Assembly: GCA_037178625.1 (NCBI GenBank)
Contig: CM074145.1
Location: forward strand, 372,001 to 436,000
Length of the DNA: 64,000 nucleotides
Reading direction: 5' to 3'
Source: Skeletonema tropicum
Lineage: Eukaryota > Bacillariophyta > Thalassiosirophyceae > Thalassiosirales > Thalassiosiraceae
Part shown: positions 20,270 to 31,300 of the stretch, in pieces
Numbering within the stretch: the first letter of the stretch is position 1
How the letters are laid out: each line of letters starts with the position of its first letter
Program-made: the position numbers and the translations under genes
Notes under the pieces: generated by a model
Database searches by the model: none
Told to the model about the DNA's origin: nothing
What the model saw: the letters and a program-made list of their open reading frames with translations, nothing else

Positions 20270-21751
20270 ATGCCACCCAAACGAGCAAGGTCAAGCAGCA
20301 GCGGTCCGTTGCCATCTTCGTCATCCAAGAAGAAGCCACCGCCATCCAAACGTGTAGTAAAAATTGCAGATGATGCTGATTTAGTGTTGGCACAATGCCG
20401 CAAACTTCGAGATGCACTGAGAAAAAAAGCAAATGACACATCATTGATAGCTGGTGCTGGCAATTCATCAGATGATGATGATGAATGGGCATTGGATGAT
20501 GTAGTCAGCAAGGCGACAAAACCGAAGAAACAGCAACAACAACCTATTGCTTCCTCCACTACCATTACATCATCCGGCAGCACCACTGCAAAGGCAAAGA
20601 CACAACAACTAAGCCTATCCGAATTAAAAAGTGCCACATCCTCCTCCTCCACCACCAGCACCGGCGGAAAAACAATTGTCGAAGTAGTCGAAATGAATTC
20701 CACCGAAGTCATGGAAGGCATCGAAAACGTAGCAATCAAAATAGCCCACCAAGTACTCGCCAAACAAGGCTTCCAACTCGACATCCCCTCCCGTGGCGCC
20801 TCCAATCAAATCTATGTCCCAGAATTAGATCGAATTGTCTTGGGTGACAAACGTGGCACACGGAGTTTTCTCAATGTCAAGGAAAGTCGAAAGGCGGCAA
20901 TTACGACACGGGTGCTTCAATTGATCCATGCGGTGTTGATTAAACGGATTCATATTACCAAACGTGATTTGTTCTATACGGATGTGAAACTATTTGTCGA
21001 TCAGTCGGAAAGTGATGGAGTGTTAGATGATGTTGCCACAATGATTGGATGTACACGATCGAATTTACATGTCGTTGCCAGTGACAAGGGTCTGGTTGTG
21101 GGACGGATCTCGTTTTACGAAGATGGGGATTTCATTGATTGTACCAAAATGGGTGTGGGTGGTAAGGCTATTCCTCCTTACATTGACAAGATTGAGAATA
21201 TTGAAAGTGATGCTGAATTTATTTTATTGGTGGAGAAAGAGGCTGCGTATATGAGAATGGCAGAAGATCGGTTTTACCAACGGTATCCTTGTATTGTGAT
21301 CACGGCGAAAGGTCAACCGGATGTCGCCACACGAATGTTTCTATCTAGAATTAAGGAAGAGCTGAAAATTCCTGTTTTGGCATTGGTAGATTCGGATCCC
21401 TACGGTTTGAAAATCTTGTCCGTGTACATGAGTGGGAGCAAGAACATGAGTTACGATAGTGCCAGCTTGACCACGCCAGATATCAAATGGTTGGGACTCC
21501 GTCCCAGTGACTTGAACAAGTACGACCTCCCAGATCAATGCCGTTTAAAAATGACCGAAAACGATATCAAGACTGGGAAGGAGCTGTTGCAAGAATCATT
21601 TATTACGCAGAATCCACTTTGGGTGAAAGAGTTGCAGAGGATGGTGAAAACGAAGGAAAAGGCGGAGATTCAGGCACTTTCGTCGTTTGGGTTTCAGTAT
21701 ATTACAGAGGTTTATCTTCCACGAAAGTTACGGGAGGGAGATTGGATTTAG
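20270..21751 (+). CDS. SPO11-3: SPO11-3 / DNA topoisomerase VI subunit A
   Basis: 493 residues from ATG 20270 (MPPKRARS); the frame is open slightly upstream but without ATG. The N-terminal ~150 residues are low complexity. The winged-helix catalytic block [11 protein letters not shown] places the catalytic Tyr at 236. The TOPRIM residues are present: Glu in LLVEKEAAY (E322) and the Asp pair in [12 protein letters not shown] (D374, D376). The C-terminal half closely follows plant SPO11-3 (for example [28 protein letters not shown]). In plants SPO11-3 pairs with a B subunit as topoisomerase VI for endoreduplication, and it is distinct from meiotic SPO11-1 and SPO11-2. The same role in a diatom is inference. 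No intron. Confidence 0.95.
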   Translation: MPPKRARSSSSGPLPSSSSKKKPPPSKRVVKIADDADLVLAQCRKLRDALRKKANDTSLIAGAGNSSDDDDEWALDDVVSKATKPKKQQQQPIASSTTITSSGSTTAKAKTQQLSLSELKSATSSSSTTSTGGKTIVEVVEMNSTEVMEGIENVAIKIAHQVLAKQGFQLDIPSRGASNQIYVPELDRIVLGDKRGTRSFLNVKESRKAAITTRVLQLIHAVLIKRIHITKRDLFYTDVKLFVDQSESDGVLDDVATMIGCTRSNLHVVASDKGLVVGRISFYEDGDFIDCTKMGVGGKAIPPYIDKIENIESDAEFILLVEKEAAYMRMAEDRFYQRYPCIVITAKGQPDVATRMFLSRIKEELKIPVLALVDSDPYGLKILSVYMSGSKNMSYDSASLTTPDIKWLGLRPSDLNKYDLPDQCRLKMTENDIKTGKELLQESFITQNPLWVKELQRMVKTKEKAEIQALSSFGFQYITEVYLPRKLREGDWI

Positions 21752-22017
21752 GAGTAGTAGTATTACATTATTTCATCAGAATAAATAAGCGCATTGCATC
21801 TTGATAGAATATGTACCATAAGTAGTTGTTCATTCTTTTCTGCTCTGAAGTGGGTAGGTAGGTACCTCTAAGGACAGCGTAGCGGTGATTTTGTACCAGT
21901 AAGTACAGCGCGTGCAAGATCCAACTCCAAATTTTTCGCCAATGATCCATGCCAAATCCATGTGAGCACACTCCACTCCCACCAGCCCAAGTAGAAACAA
22001 CCAACAATTACACAACA

Positions 22018-22689
22018 ATGGACGAACAAACAAGTGATTTCTTCAACCCCCCCGAAGCAGTGGACGACACCTACGCCGCCTTCGCCGCCCCACCAGCCGA
22101 AGACGACAACGTCGGTGATGTTTACTACGGCACCGCCCCAGTAGCAGACGATTCCGCAGCATTTTTCAACCCCCCGGTCATCGAAGATGTTCCCACGGAT
22201 CCCGCACCAATTATTTTGGGTGGACCGGCACCCGTTATTATCGACGAACCCACCGCCGCCGGTGTGGAAAACGTAGAAGACGATGACGATGAGGATGTCT
22301 CCCCCACAGCCGGCGTGTTTTCAAGTAGTGAGCCCACCCCCATGCAAAAATGGAATGACGAATGGCAAACCACCCTCCTCGCCCGCAAAGACGAAGAGAA
22401 CGCCAAAAAGGCCGCCGATGTAGAAACCGCCCGTGCCGAAATTGAAGCCTTCCAAGCAGAACGTGAAAAGCGCCGTGAGGCTCGAATGGCGAAGAATCGA
22501 TCGGAGGAGCAGGACAAATTGGAAGCGATTGAGGCGGATTTGGAAAATGACAATTCGTGGCAGAAGGTTGTCAAGATGATTGAGTTGAATCAGGATTCTA
22601 GTGAGGGGGCGGAGAATACGGGGAGGATGAGGGATGTGCTTGTGTTGTTGAAGAATGAGCCGCAGAGGGCGGAGGGGTTGACTGCTTAA
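22018..22689 (+). CDS. clathrin light chain
   Basis: 223 residues from ATG 22018. An acidic Pro/Ala-rich N-terminal half is followed by the conserved central helix, beginning MQKWNDEWQTTLLARKDEEN at about residue 105 and continuing as a long charged coiled coil that would bind the clathrin heavy chain. The C-terminal block WQKVVKMIEL..MRDVLVLLKNEP matches the end of the family. It regulates coat assembly on trans-Golgi and endocytic vesicles. It lies 266 bp downstream of SPO11-3 on the same strand, with no sign of a functional link. Confidence 0.9.
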   Translation: MDEQTSDFFNPPEAVDDTYAAFAAPPAEDDNVGDVYYGTAPVADDSAAFFNPPVIEDVPTDPAPIILGGPAPVIIDEPTAAGVENVEDDDDEDVSPTAGVFSSSEPTPMQKWNDEWQTTLLARKDEENAKKAADVETARAEIEAFQAEREKRREARMAKNRSEEQDKLEAIEADLENDNSWQKVVKMIELNQDSSEGAENTGRMRDVLVLLKNEPQRAEGLTA

Positions 22690-24671
22690 TTTTTGAAAGG
22701 TCGCAGATGGATTCTCTCTCTCTTGAGAGTGTGTGTGGGGGGAGAGTGGGTATTTTGTATGGGGAGGGAGCCATAAGGCAATAAATCATAATTATTTTTC
22801 AATATCATGCTGTTTTCTCTCGATGGAGGCTTGGTTTGGGTGGAATGATGTCAATGTCTTGATTTTAAGGCTTATGAGAAGGCAATCTAGTGAGAGAATA
22901 TCGTAAGAAGACATTTTCCATGTATTAAACACAGGTGTGCCTCTCTTCAAAAACACTCACATCTCATACGGGAGTATAAGTATGATTTCATCCCTGGAGA
23001 GAGGGGCAGTAAGCAAAAAACCTACTCGAAGACACACTCGACTCTTTGCTCTTGTAAGTTGACTTTGGCTTTACTCAAATCGTTGACAAGCGCATTTGCA
23101 CATAGCTTTGTCATAGCATTAGCAAGTATCTTAATTCTTATTCATATCTGCACACCATTCTGCTACGTGCACATGCGGTCATACCAGGACCCGACTGCTT
23201 TTCTTCTATATATGCATGTGTTTTCAAACTTCAATGCCACAAAGCCTTTTACGATCACGGTGAGAATCGTATACCCTATATATAGGACAGAGTTTGCAAC
23301 TAGGGCAGTGCTTGTAGATGTAGTCTTTTATGTTTCTCCCTCTCTCATTCATGACTTACTCCATTCTTAGTAATAGTAAGGGCAGGTGCAGTTAGTCAGG
23401 GATCAGAGGCAAAGGAACTTCCCCGTATATCCGTGGAGTGAAAGAGTGTGACCGGAGATCTCTGGATCTGGACCTACTTGCACATTTCTTCCACTTTCGT
23501 TTTTGTTGTTCCTTTGACTTTGATTGAAGAGCATTTTTGGTTTCCGAAACTGCATCCAGCACCAGGGCCCAGGACCATTCTCTTTGAATATGCATCTGTT
23601 TTCAGACTTCAATCCAAAGTCAAAGACTTTTACGGGCAAGGATTGCATCGTAACCTATACGATAGAATTTACAACTATTACTTGTAGATGTATTCTTTTA
23701 TGTTTCTCCGTCTTTTTCATAGCTTACTTCATTCTTAGTAAGATCAGGCAGAGGGAATTCTGTATGAGTGAAAGTGTGTGACTGGAGACCTGGGCCTATC
23801 TAGACATTTCTTTCACTCGGTTTTTGTTTTTTTCCTTTGACAATTTTTGAAGAGCATTTGAGCTACAACTATGCCTCTTGTTTGGTTTACAAAGCCACAC
23901 CAGCACCAGGACGATTCTCTTTTAAAGTGGAAGAGAAAGAGAACGATTTCAGCAGCAAAAAAGCGCAAGAGCTTTTTCCTTTTCCTTTTCACTTTGTTTA
24001 CTGCCTATGATTCCTTCGATCAACTCATGACTTTTATGATTTGAGTGCACACATTGGGGTCGGCTCGGGAGGAGATTAGCACTTACTGTCTTACTAAGTA
24101 CTTAATGTGGGGTCGGTGAGCGAGCAGGGGTCGGTGGTGGTATATATATATGGGGGATGATACTTATTATATATGTCATTCGTCTGATGAGATAAGTACC
24201 GATCGGGATGCTTCAGACATGTCTACTTGAATCTTGCGAATCTTCACTCTCAACAAAAAAAATTTGATCGACAAGTCCCGTCAGTTACGTCACAAAAGCA
24301 GTGACTCTACTCCTACGAAACAGTACACGCAGGCTTGATGTCCAATCGCGGTCATAATCAGCGTATTGTGCGGAAGATGTCAGATGCAGATTGCACCAAT
24401 CACCAATCTAAGACACATCCATCAAACCCTGATGTCCCTCCGCTCCACACATCACACATTGAGGTGATGTTGCGGTTGCGAGTGATGTTGAGCTAGAGGA
24501 GAGGTGGTAAATTTACCTGTGCTCGTTCAACTAGGTCAGAGTAGAGTGCTACTCATGCTCTTCAGAAATGTAGAAAGATTAGCAACGCATCATTCAACGC
24601 ATACACTCCCACTACAAGTACACAAAAGATACCCAAGCTGCAAGACAAAGTCTTTCATAATTCCAAACATA
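22690..24671. other. intergenic with a diverged ~380-bp tandem repeat
   Basis: Related blocks recur at about 23040-23390, 23430-23780 and (partial) 23790-23935. Shared pieces include gcat-tgttttca-acttcaat, cttgtagatgta-tcttttatgt and tcttagtaa. A (TA)n tract lies near 24141-24150. Open frames here are short and not conserved between the copies, so no gene is called. Confidence 0.65.
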
Positions 24672-25109
24672 ATGCCATCAAAGAAAAGGGCTGCTCCCAC
24701 AGCTACCGCTAGCTCAAGTCAGCACGTCACGCCCAAGAAGAGCGCTAGCTTTGACTCAACGTGCCAAGTTCAGGACGGACTTGATGATGGCGCATCGCTA
24801 TCATCATTATCATCATCCTCAAGCGAGGATGAGCCAACAATGCACTCTTCCTGCCGGCGCAGGCTCGGCAGCGGCAAGTACTCATCTCAAGAGAGAGTTC
24901 TACGAGACAAGCAGAATATTGATCCCAAACATATTCCTATCGATGCTCTAGTGGATCACATGATTTGTTTCAGGGAGGATAATGAAAGGGCTGAAACGAG
25001 AGAGTTGTGTTCCAAGTTATCTGCGATCATTCAAGAGATGCAAGGTGATAATGATGGTGATGTGCCAAGAATCATCAATAAGGATGAGGTTGGTCTGGTA
25101 ACGCCATGA
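24672..25109 (+). CDS. unknown small Ser-rich protein, family copy 1 of 3
   Basis: 145 residues from ATG 24672 (the frame is open upstream, but the other two copies start at the equivalent ATG). The N-terminus MPSKKRAAPTATA is basic. A Ser-rich and acidic middle and an RRRLGSGKYSSQERVL block follow. The C-terminal half is conserved: DKQ..DP..IPIDALVDHM and ERAETRELCSKLSAIIQEMQ, predicted helical. No family is recognised. Copies 2 and 3 follow at 27308 and 28854 on the same strand. Conservation of the C-terminal half across three diverged copies suggests it is translated. Confidence 0.6.
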   Translation: MPSKKRAAPTATASSSQHVTPKKSASFDSTCQVQDGLDDGASLSSLSSSSSEDEPTMHSSCRRRLGSGKYSSQERVLRDKQNIDPKHIPIDALVDHMICFREDNERAETRELCSKLSAIIQEMQGDNDGDVPRIINKDEVGLVTP

Positions 25110-27307
25110 GGAAGTGGAACAGCTAGAATACAAGATCTAAGTTGTAGAAGTGCTGCTGTGCTGCGATAATGATAGAGGAAAGAGTGAAAGGCTATAATGC
25201 TTCGGCTGTAAGAAATTCTGTTTCTCGCAGAGAGATGTGATGATCTAAACTAAATGAATGGATTGAATTGGCTTCAATACAGCCAGTAGATATTAGCTGA
25301 CGGGTTAAGCTGGGGAAATGATGAATGAAGCAGTAGTATATAGCACTAGAGCACCTACCCCTCTGCTCTTCTGCCAAAATCCTTGATTTTTGATGGTAGT
25401 CCAAAGCACAACAGATTGTTCAGTACCCCTAGACAACACATTAATAGATCATGTGCATTATATAAAGAAGTATCATCTTTTCAACCACTACTTTTCGTTG
25501 AGGCGAGGATGTTGGGAGGCGGTCTCATCTATTTCTACCCTCTTGCTCTTGCATTCATTGAAACGTGGATCTGATATTTTTTAACCCTAACACAATGCAC
25601 CACCAACACATGAAGCCATCTCAATTGGTAAAAGACCTACCATCATTTGTTGCCATTGGCTCTTTATATAGGTTTGATCATTTTGCTTATACTCAGGGTA
25701 GAAAGATAGAAAAGGTTGCTACCCACTTATAGAATATGATTGATCATGTACTATGTAATGTTTGTGAACACTCCAAGTACGACAAATGACTTTCTTCATT
25801 ACCTTGATGGTCCTTTTCTACGTACACCTACTCCTAATATGGTAAGTTTATCATCGAAGGAGATTTTAGTGTCTGGATCTGTCAAGCTGGCTGCTCCTCC
25901 TCTCGGATGGACCAGAAATTTGGATTGTTGGAATGTAATTGGATAGAAGTGTGCTTGCTGAGATGTGAACTGCCATTTTGAAACAAAGAATGAATGTTAC
26001 TGCTGTTATGCCTACTAATGTTGCTTTTGTTGATGAAAGCTGAATAGCGGAGAATGGAAGAGGAGGCGCGAGGCATGTAGATGCAGCTAATAATATATGT
26101 AACAGAAATGTTGAAGTTGAATTACGTCTGATTAGCCCGTTAGGGGCGAGGCTTGTAGGTGCGGTATTAATAGTGGGCTGATTGACTTTATGTTGAGGAT
26201 ATTGGCTGTACAAGTAGCAGCAGCCTTAGACCTACCTTGGACGCTCTTTCATTGATACTTAGTCAGCATGAGGCAACATGTACTTACTGTACGTTTGCTC
26301 TCAAATCCTACCTTTGACTTCAATAACGGGAGTTAGTGGACAAGTGAGGTATCAATGAGCTTCTACAGACAATATGAATAACATTGACGCTTTGAAATAG
26401 GGTCAACATCCTAGCAGTTACTGAGTTATGGCTAGTCGTAGGGAGCCCATTTTCACCATGGTTGTGTGTTTTAGATGCCATAATCGGAGGTGAGTCAGGG
26501 CAAAAGACTTAGTTTTACCTTTAATAAGTAGGAATTAGTATTTGAGTGCCAGTTACTGTCACACAGACAAAATAAACTGATCTTTCTCGATTTTGGTAAA
26601 ATAGGCTTTGAAAACCACTTTTGAAGTAGAGGAGTGCAAAATCATTAATTTTGGGCTTCGACAGTGCATTCTACTAGTTCCGACAGAGGTAATGTCGAAA
26701 AGAATTTTCGAAAAATTCCTTCTGGAAGCTACAAAAAGTGGTTTTCAAACTTTTATGTAGGATTTGAAAGCAAACGTACAGTATGAGGCTCATATAGATC
26801 AGACACAAATAATGGTGACTTTGGAGCGGTACTCAATGGCGGGGAATCTCTATGTCGGAATTACCTTCGCAGATACAAGAAAAAGAGATCCCACATGGAT
26901 ATATTTTGATCACATTTTCTGTTCCATCGCCTTCCTTTTGGTTCCTTTCATCATCGAAATGAACAGATGTTGCTTCATCATCATCAGTTGTTGTGTTGTC
27001 TATCCTCGTGACAGATGGCTCCTGTTGTTCCTCATATATGTTTATTTCTCTCAGTCCAGACTGATGATGTGTTAGTTTCATCGCTTCGGTACAAAGCACA
27101 TAAAAGAACGTTTCTACTCCAGTCGTACTTAGATTTCGCTGCCGGAATTCTTTATCTTCTCTTGCACCACGTTGACGGACGCAGACACTAAGTATGCTGG
27201 AGGTAACCACCTAAATCCTTACAATATCAGGCGATGCCTGCATAATCTTATTCATGCACTTGATTACGCTGCATAGTCTCAGGTGATCTTCTGCGATTCC
27301 CAACATC
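25110..27307. other. intergenic between family copies 1 and 2
   Basis: The first ~270 bp downstream of copy 1 is distantly related to the 3' flanks of copies 2 and 3 (shared tagctgac and ctgctctt-tgc-aaaatcctt blocks). The middle part, 25400-26280, holds nothing recognised. A TIR element occupies 26286-26786. From about 26930 the sequence belongs to the duplicated unit around copy 2. Confidence 0.55.
26286..26786. mobile_element. ~500-bp MITE-like element with ~27-bp TIRs
   Basis: TACTGTACGTTTGCT-C/T-TCAAATCCTAC at 26284-26311 is matched in inverted orientation at about 26758-26786. The exact ends and the target duplication are not clear. Its left ~180 bp equals the dispersed repeat at 11926-12135. 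No coding capacity. Confidence 0.65.
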
Positions 27308-27790
27308 ATGCCATTGAAGAAAAGGAGTGCTCCGACCGCAACCGATTGCATTATCTCAACGTGCTGGCTTGAGGAGGCAATAGAAGATGGATCATCATTA
27401 TTGTCGGGCAACATGCCGCTGGAGAAAAGGGCTGCTCTCACCGCTACCAGTAGCTCTGACTCAAAGCACCGACTTGAGGGCGGACTTGCTCTTGGCTCAT
27501 CAGATGACAAGCCAACGATGCACTCTTCCCGCCGACGCAGGGTCAGTATTAGCGGTAGCTTCTCATGTCAAGAGAGAGTTCTACCAGACAAGCAGGATAA
27601 TGATCCAACGCATCTTCTTATCGTTGCTTTAGTGGACGAAATGATTTGTGTCAAGAAAGATCATGAAAAGGCTGAAACGAAAGAGCTGTGTTCCAAGTTA
27701 TCTGCAGTCATTCAAGAGATGCAAGGTGATGATGATGAGAGTGTGTTAACAAGCATCAATGAGGATAAGGTTGGTTTAGGGACTCCATAG
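27308..27790 (+). CDS. unknown small Ser-rich protein, family copy 2 of 3
   Basis: 160 residues from ATG 27308. Unlike copy 1 it has the N-terminal motif twice (MPLKKRSAPTAT at 1 and MPLEKRAALTAT at about 36), pointing to an internal duplication. The C-terminal half (SCQERVLPDKQ..ALVDEMICVKK..ETKELCSKLSAVIQEMQ) is the conserved part. Function unknown. Confidence 0.65.
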   Translation: MPLKKRSAPTATDCIISTCWLEEAIEDGSSLLSGNMPLEKRAALTATSSSDSKHRLEGGLALGSSDDKPTMHSSRRRRVSISGSFSCQERVLPDKQDNDPTHLLIVALVDEMICVKKDHEKAETKELCSKLSAVIQEMQGDDDESVLTSINEDKVGLGTP

Positions 27791-28853
27791 GATGTTCATT
27801 ATTGAGAGCAGCTGTATAGTAACAAGGTAGAAGAAGAGTGCTGTTGACATTATGATGATAACATTGTAATGATATAGAGAGCAGAGAGTAGAAGATTATG
27901 ATGTTTTGAGGCTGTGCAGAAGGAAAACAAGAAAAGGAAATAGCCTCAAGTATCGTTGCATTAAATACTGGTTCTAATGCAGTGGCAGTGGGTATTATAT
28001 AATAGCTGACAAACAAAGCTTGAGATGGTAGGTGGATGACGCGCAGTAGCAGTAGAAAAACCTGCTCTTTTGCAAAATCCTTCATCTGAGATGTTGTCTT
28101 CTATCACAGAGATAGAGATGAGGCTTTCCCTACCGACTAAGACAGCTCATAAACATTTATGGAGATTTTCCACGTTAATTGCCCTTTTCAACATGATTCT
28201 TCGCTGCCTTTGCTTTACTTTGTTCTGCTTCAGAAGTATGTACTTATTGTATCTCGAAGACCAAGAAGTAGGTATACTTATACTTATCCAGGTTCCTGTG
28301 CTTGTCATGGGCGTGTTTGTGCCTCGTTGGAACTCAAGATCAAATGAAGGACTCAGCATCGACTTTCTTGCAATTCTCGAATTCTTGAGTTCTCTTTAGT
28401 GCGTACTTACATACATATAAGTAGTGCGTGGTGGAGACTGTGGACAAAATAGATGACGGTCATCAAAAAAGATTCTGAATTTGTGCGGTACTCAAGCACG
28501 TAGGATCTCTTAGTCGAACCGTATCCTCCAGGTACGGAACAGCAATTTCACGTAGGAATAGTATAATGACATTTTTGTACCATCTATCCAAACTTCCTCT
28601 TTGCTTCCTCTCATCATCGAAATGGACAGATGTTGCTTTGCTGGCTGGAACCTGGATCTTCAGACAGATGGTTAGAAGAAGTACGGTAATGATATAACAG
28701 GAAGAAGTAAGTACGGTAATGTACCTCTAGTGCGTTTTGCTCGGTTGAACTATGGCTATGGACACAAATCCTTACAGTCAGTATCAGGCGATGCCTTCAT
28801 GATCTTATGCATGCACTTGATTACGCTGCATAGTCTTTGTGATTCCCAACAAC

Positions 28854-29333
28854 ATGTCATTGAAGAAAATGAGTGCTCCGACCGCAACCGATCGAATTAT
28901 CTCAACGTGTTGGCTTGAGGACGCAATAGAAGATGGGTCATCATTATTGTCGGGCAACATGCCACTGAAGAAAAGGGCTGCTCCGACCGCTACCGTTGGC
29001 TTTGACTCAACATGGCAGCCTGATGACGGACTTGCTGTTGGCGCATCATCAGGCGACAAGCCAATACTGCACTCTTCCCGCCGACGCAGGCTAGACAGCG
29101 GTAAGTTGTCATGTCAAGAGAGAGTTCTATCAGACAAGCAGATTAACGATCCAAAGTATTCTCCTATCGTTGCTTTAGTGCATGAAATGAAATGTGTCAA
29201 GAAAGATCATGAAAAGGCTGAAACGAAAGAGCTGTGTTCCAAGTTATCTGAAGTTATTCAAGAGATGCAAGGTGATGATGAGAGTGTGTCAACAAGCGTC
29301 AGTAGGGATAAGGATTGTCTATTGACTCCATAG
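28854..29333 (+). CDS. unknown small Ser-rich protein, family copy 3 of 3
   Basis: 159 residues from ATG 28854. It has the same layout as copy 2, with two N-terminal motifs (MSLKKMSAPTAT, MPLKKRAAPTAT) and the conserved C-terminal half (SCQERVLSDKQ..ALVHEMKCVKK..ETKELCSKLSEVIQEMQ). Differences between copies 2 and 3 are mostly substitutions that keep the frame open, which supports a real coding gene. Function unknown. Confidence 0.65.
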   Translation: MSLKKMSAPTATDRIISTCWLEDAIEDGSSLLSGNMPLKKRAAPTATVGFDSTWQPDDGLAVGASSGDKPILHSSRRRRLDSGKLSCQERVLSDKQINDPKYSPIVALVHEMKCVKKDHEKAETKELCSKLSEVIQEMQGDDESVSTSVSRDKDCLLTP

Positions 29334-29921
29334 CCATAGGATGTTCACTATTGAGAGCAGCTGTATAATAACAAGGTAGAAGAAGAGTGCTGTTGACATT
29401 ATGATAATAACATTATAATGGTAATGATATATGAGAGGCAGAGATTGGAAGATTATGATGTTTTGAGGCTGTACAGAAGAAAAACAAGAAAAGGAAATAA
29501 ACTCAAGTAATCGTTGCATTAAATACTGGTTCTAATGCAGTGGATATTGCATAATAGCTGACGGACAAAGCTTGAGATGGTTGGTAGATGAAGCGCAGTA
29601 GAAAAACCTGTTCTTTTGCAAAATCCTTCGTCTTAGAGGTAATCTTCTAATGCTCTCCACATTGAACAGAGATAGAGATGAGGCTTTCCCAACCGACTTG
29701 GACAGCTCATATATGTATAGATTATCTGTGTTGTTAGCCCTTTTCAACATGATTCTTTGCTGCCTTTGCTTTGTTGGAGGCATCATCATCTCTGTATGAG
29801 GCAGGGCGGGGCCGTTTTCGGGCCTGCGTCAGGCAACAACTGCGATCAACCTCGCGACGGACCAGCGCACTGATCTCGCACTTATCACTTATGTACTCTT
29901 CCGCACAAAAAGCAAACCATC

Positions 29922-30329
29922 ATGATGAGACCAAGCACCACTCTCCTCCGCAAACTAATCACCCTCCCCCGCCTCTCACCAAGCCACACCTCGTCCCGTA
30001 TCCTCTCCCGCCTCGTCCCATCCCAAACTCACGTCACCGAATACCAACCAGTACTGATACTGCAATGCTCTCCCGATTTAATTGCCGACCCGGCCATGCG
30101 AAAAAGTAACGTGCATGAGCCACGTATGTTGTTGGAAAGTTTGGAGGAGGGTGTGGTTCGATGGGATGAGGATATGATAATGATTGATGGTGGTGAGGAG
30201 GAGAAGTGGTATGATGTTGGTACGGTGATTGGAGAGATTATGGAAGATGATGATGAGGATGAAGAGGAGGATGATGATGTTGTGGAGGAGTGGACTTGGC
30301 AAGCGTATCTGGATGAGAAAGATGAATAG
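29922..30329 (+). CDS. hypothetical protein with mitochondrial-type N-terminus
   Basis: 135 residues from ATG 29922. The first ~35 residues are rich in Arg/Ser/Leu and lack acidic residues (MMRPSTTLLRKLITLPRL), like a mitochondrial presequence. The rest is acidic, with a DDDEDEEEDDD run and the C-terminus EEWTWQAYLDEKDE. No family is recognised. It follows the third small-family unit directly and is divergent in composition, so it is a separate gene. Confidence 0.5.
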   Translation: MMRPSTTLLRKLITLPRLSPSHTSSRILSRLVPSQTHVTEYQPVLILQCSPDLIADPAMRKSNVHEPRMLLESLEEGVVRWDEDMIMIDGGEEEKWYDVGTVIGEIMEDDDEDEEEDDDVVEEWTWQAYLDEKDE

Positions 30330-31300
30330 GTAGATGAATATGACAACAACATGACAGATACTCGTCTCTTTCAAGACGATTGCAGTATATATGTTGAAGG
30401 CTCTTGTAGATTCAGGTATACGTGCATCAGAGAGGTGATGATTTCATGTCATCTTTCTGCAGTAATGTCTCTTCGATAGAGGGCGACCCATCATACATCA
30501 CCACCATAGAAAGTGCTAGATACGAGTTAGGAAGTTCTAAATGTATCGATTCATATCTTCGAAAGTCACGCAGAGTAGATGAGTGCTGCTGATTGTGCAA
30601 TGCGTCTCTGGTTGTGTGAGCAAGGAGTGAGCCTGCGTGGTAGAGAGCATATTCGTGTGCGAGATGCAGGACAAAAGCATGGCTTCGTCTCTCTCATTAT
30701 ATATTTGTGTAAGAAAGTTACTTGAATCATCTGTCGATTGGTGCGTGGGTCATCAGTTAATTGGAGGAATGAAAGAGCATGATTTTCTACATTATCTTGA
30801 AGAATGGCGTCTGTCGGAAATCTTATACGCAAAAATATGCAAAAGTACAAGCACAAGTAATCTACATCAAGGCAAAGCAAATCATATCGTCCAGCTGCTA
30901 TATTCTACAAAAAAGTATACGTTCAGACAGTTCAGAAAACATCTCTCGATGGTGCAAATTCGTCTCTGTCTGTGTGAACACAATGGGTGTGTCTGCGTGA
31001 TAGAGAGCATATTTATGTGAGATGCAGGACAAAAGCATGGCTTCTCTCTCTCTCTCTCTGGTCTCCAGTCCATCGGTGCGTAGGGCGCAGCATATTGGAG
31101 GCAGAACACAGCATGATCTACGATATCTTGAAGAATGTCGTAAGCACAAGCAATCTACATCAAGGCAAGGCAAAGCAAGTCGTACAGATTATGTATCATA
31201 GTCTACAAGAGAGTCTATATCAGTTCAGACAGCATCCTACGAAGCATTTCAGGCAGCATTCTACAAGTTCAGGCAACAAAACAAGTTCTAATAGTCATAC
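30330..31300. other. intergenic with a diverged ~360-bp tandem repeat
   Basis: Two or three related blocks at about 30600-30940 and 30960-31240 share tagagagcatatt, gatgcaggacaaaagcatgg, atcttgaagaatg and acatcaaggcaa. A (CT)n tract is at 31044-31060. Short open frames differ between copies; no gene is supported. Confidence 0.6.

Larger units (their letters stand above)
26930..29780. repeat. two tandem units carrying family copies 2 and 3
   Basis: About 26930-28215 and 28600-29775 are homologous along most of their length, including the 5' flank (cttgattacgctgcatagtc), the gene, and ~450 bp of 3' flank (gcattaaatactggttctaatgcag, here given as two shared blocks gcattaaatactgg and ttctaatgcag). 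Divergence and small indels show that the duplication is not recent. Confidence 0.85.

Noticed and set aside
20270..21751. Meiotic SPO11-1/-2
   Set aside because: Blocks such as [15 protein letters not shown] and TTPDIKWLG follow the SPO11-3/Topo VI A type instead.
26833..27210. 125-codon minus-strand ORF upstream of family copy 2
   Set aside because: Not conserved in the duplicated unit at 28.6 kb and without recognisable features.
28070..28399. 109-codon hydrophobic ORF downstream of family copy 2
   Set aside because: Its frame is not kept in the homologous 3' flank of copy 3, so it is probably not coding.
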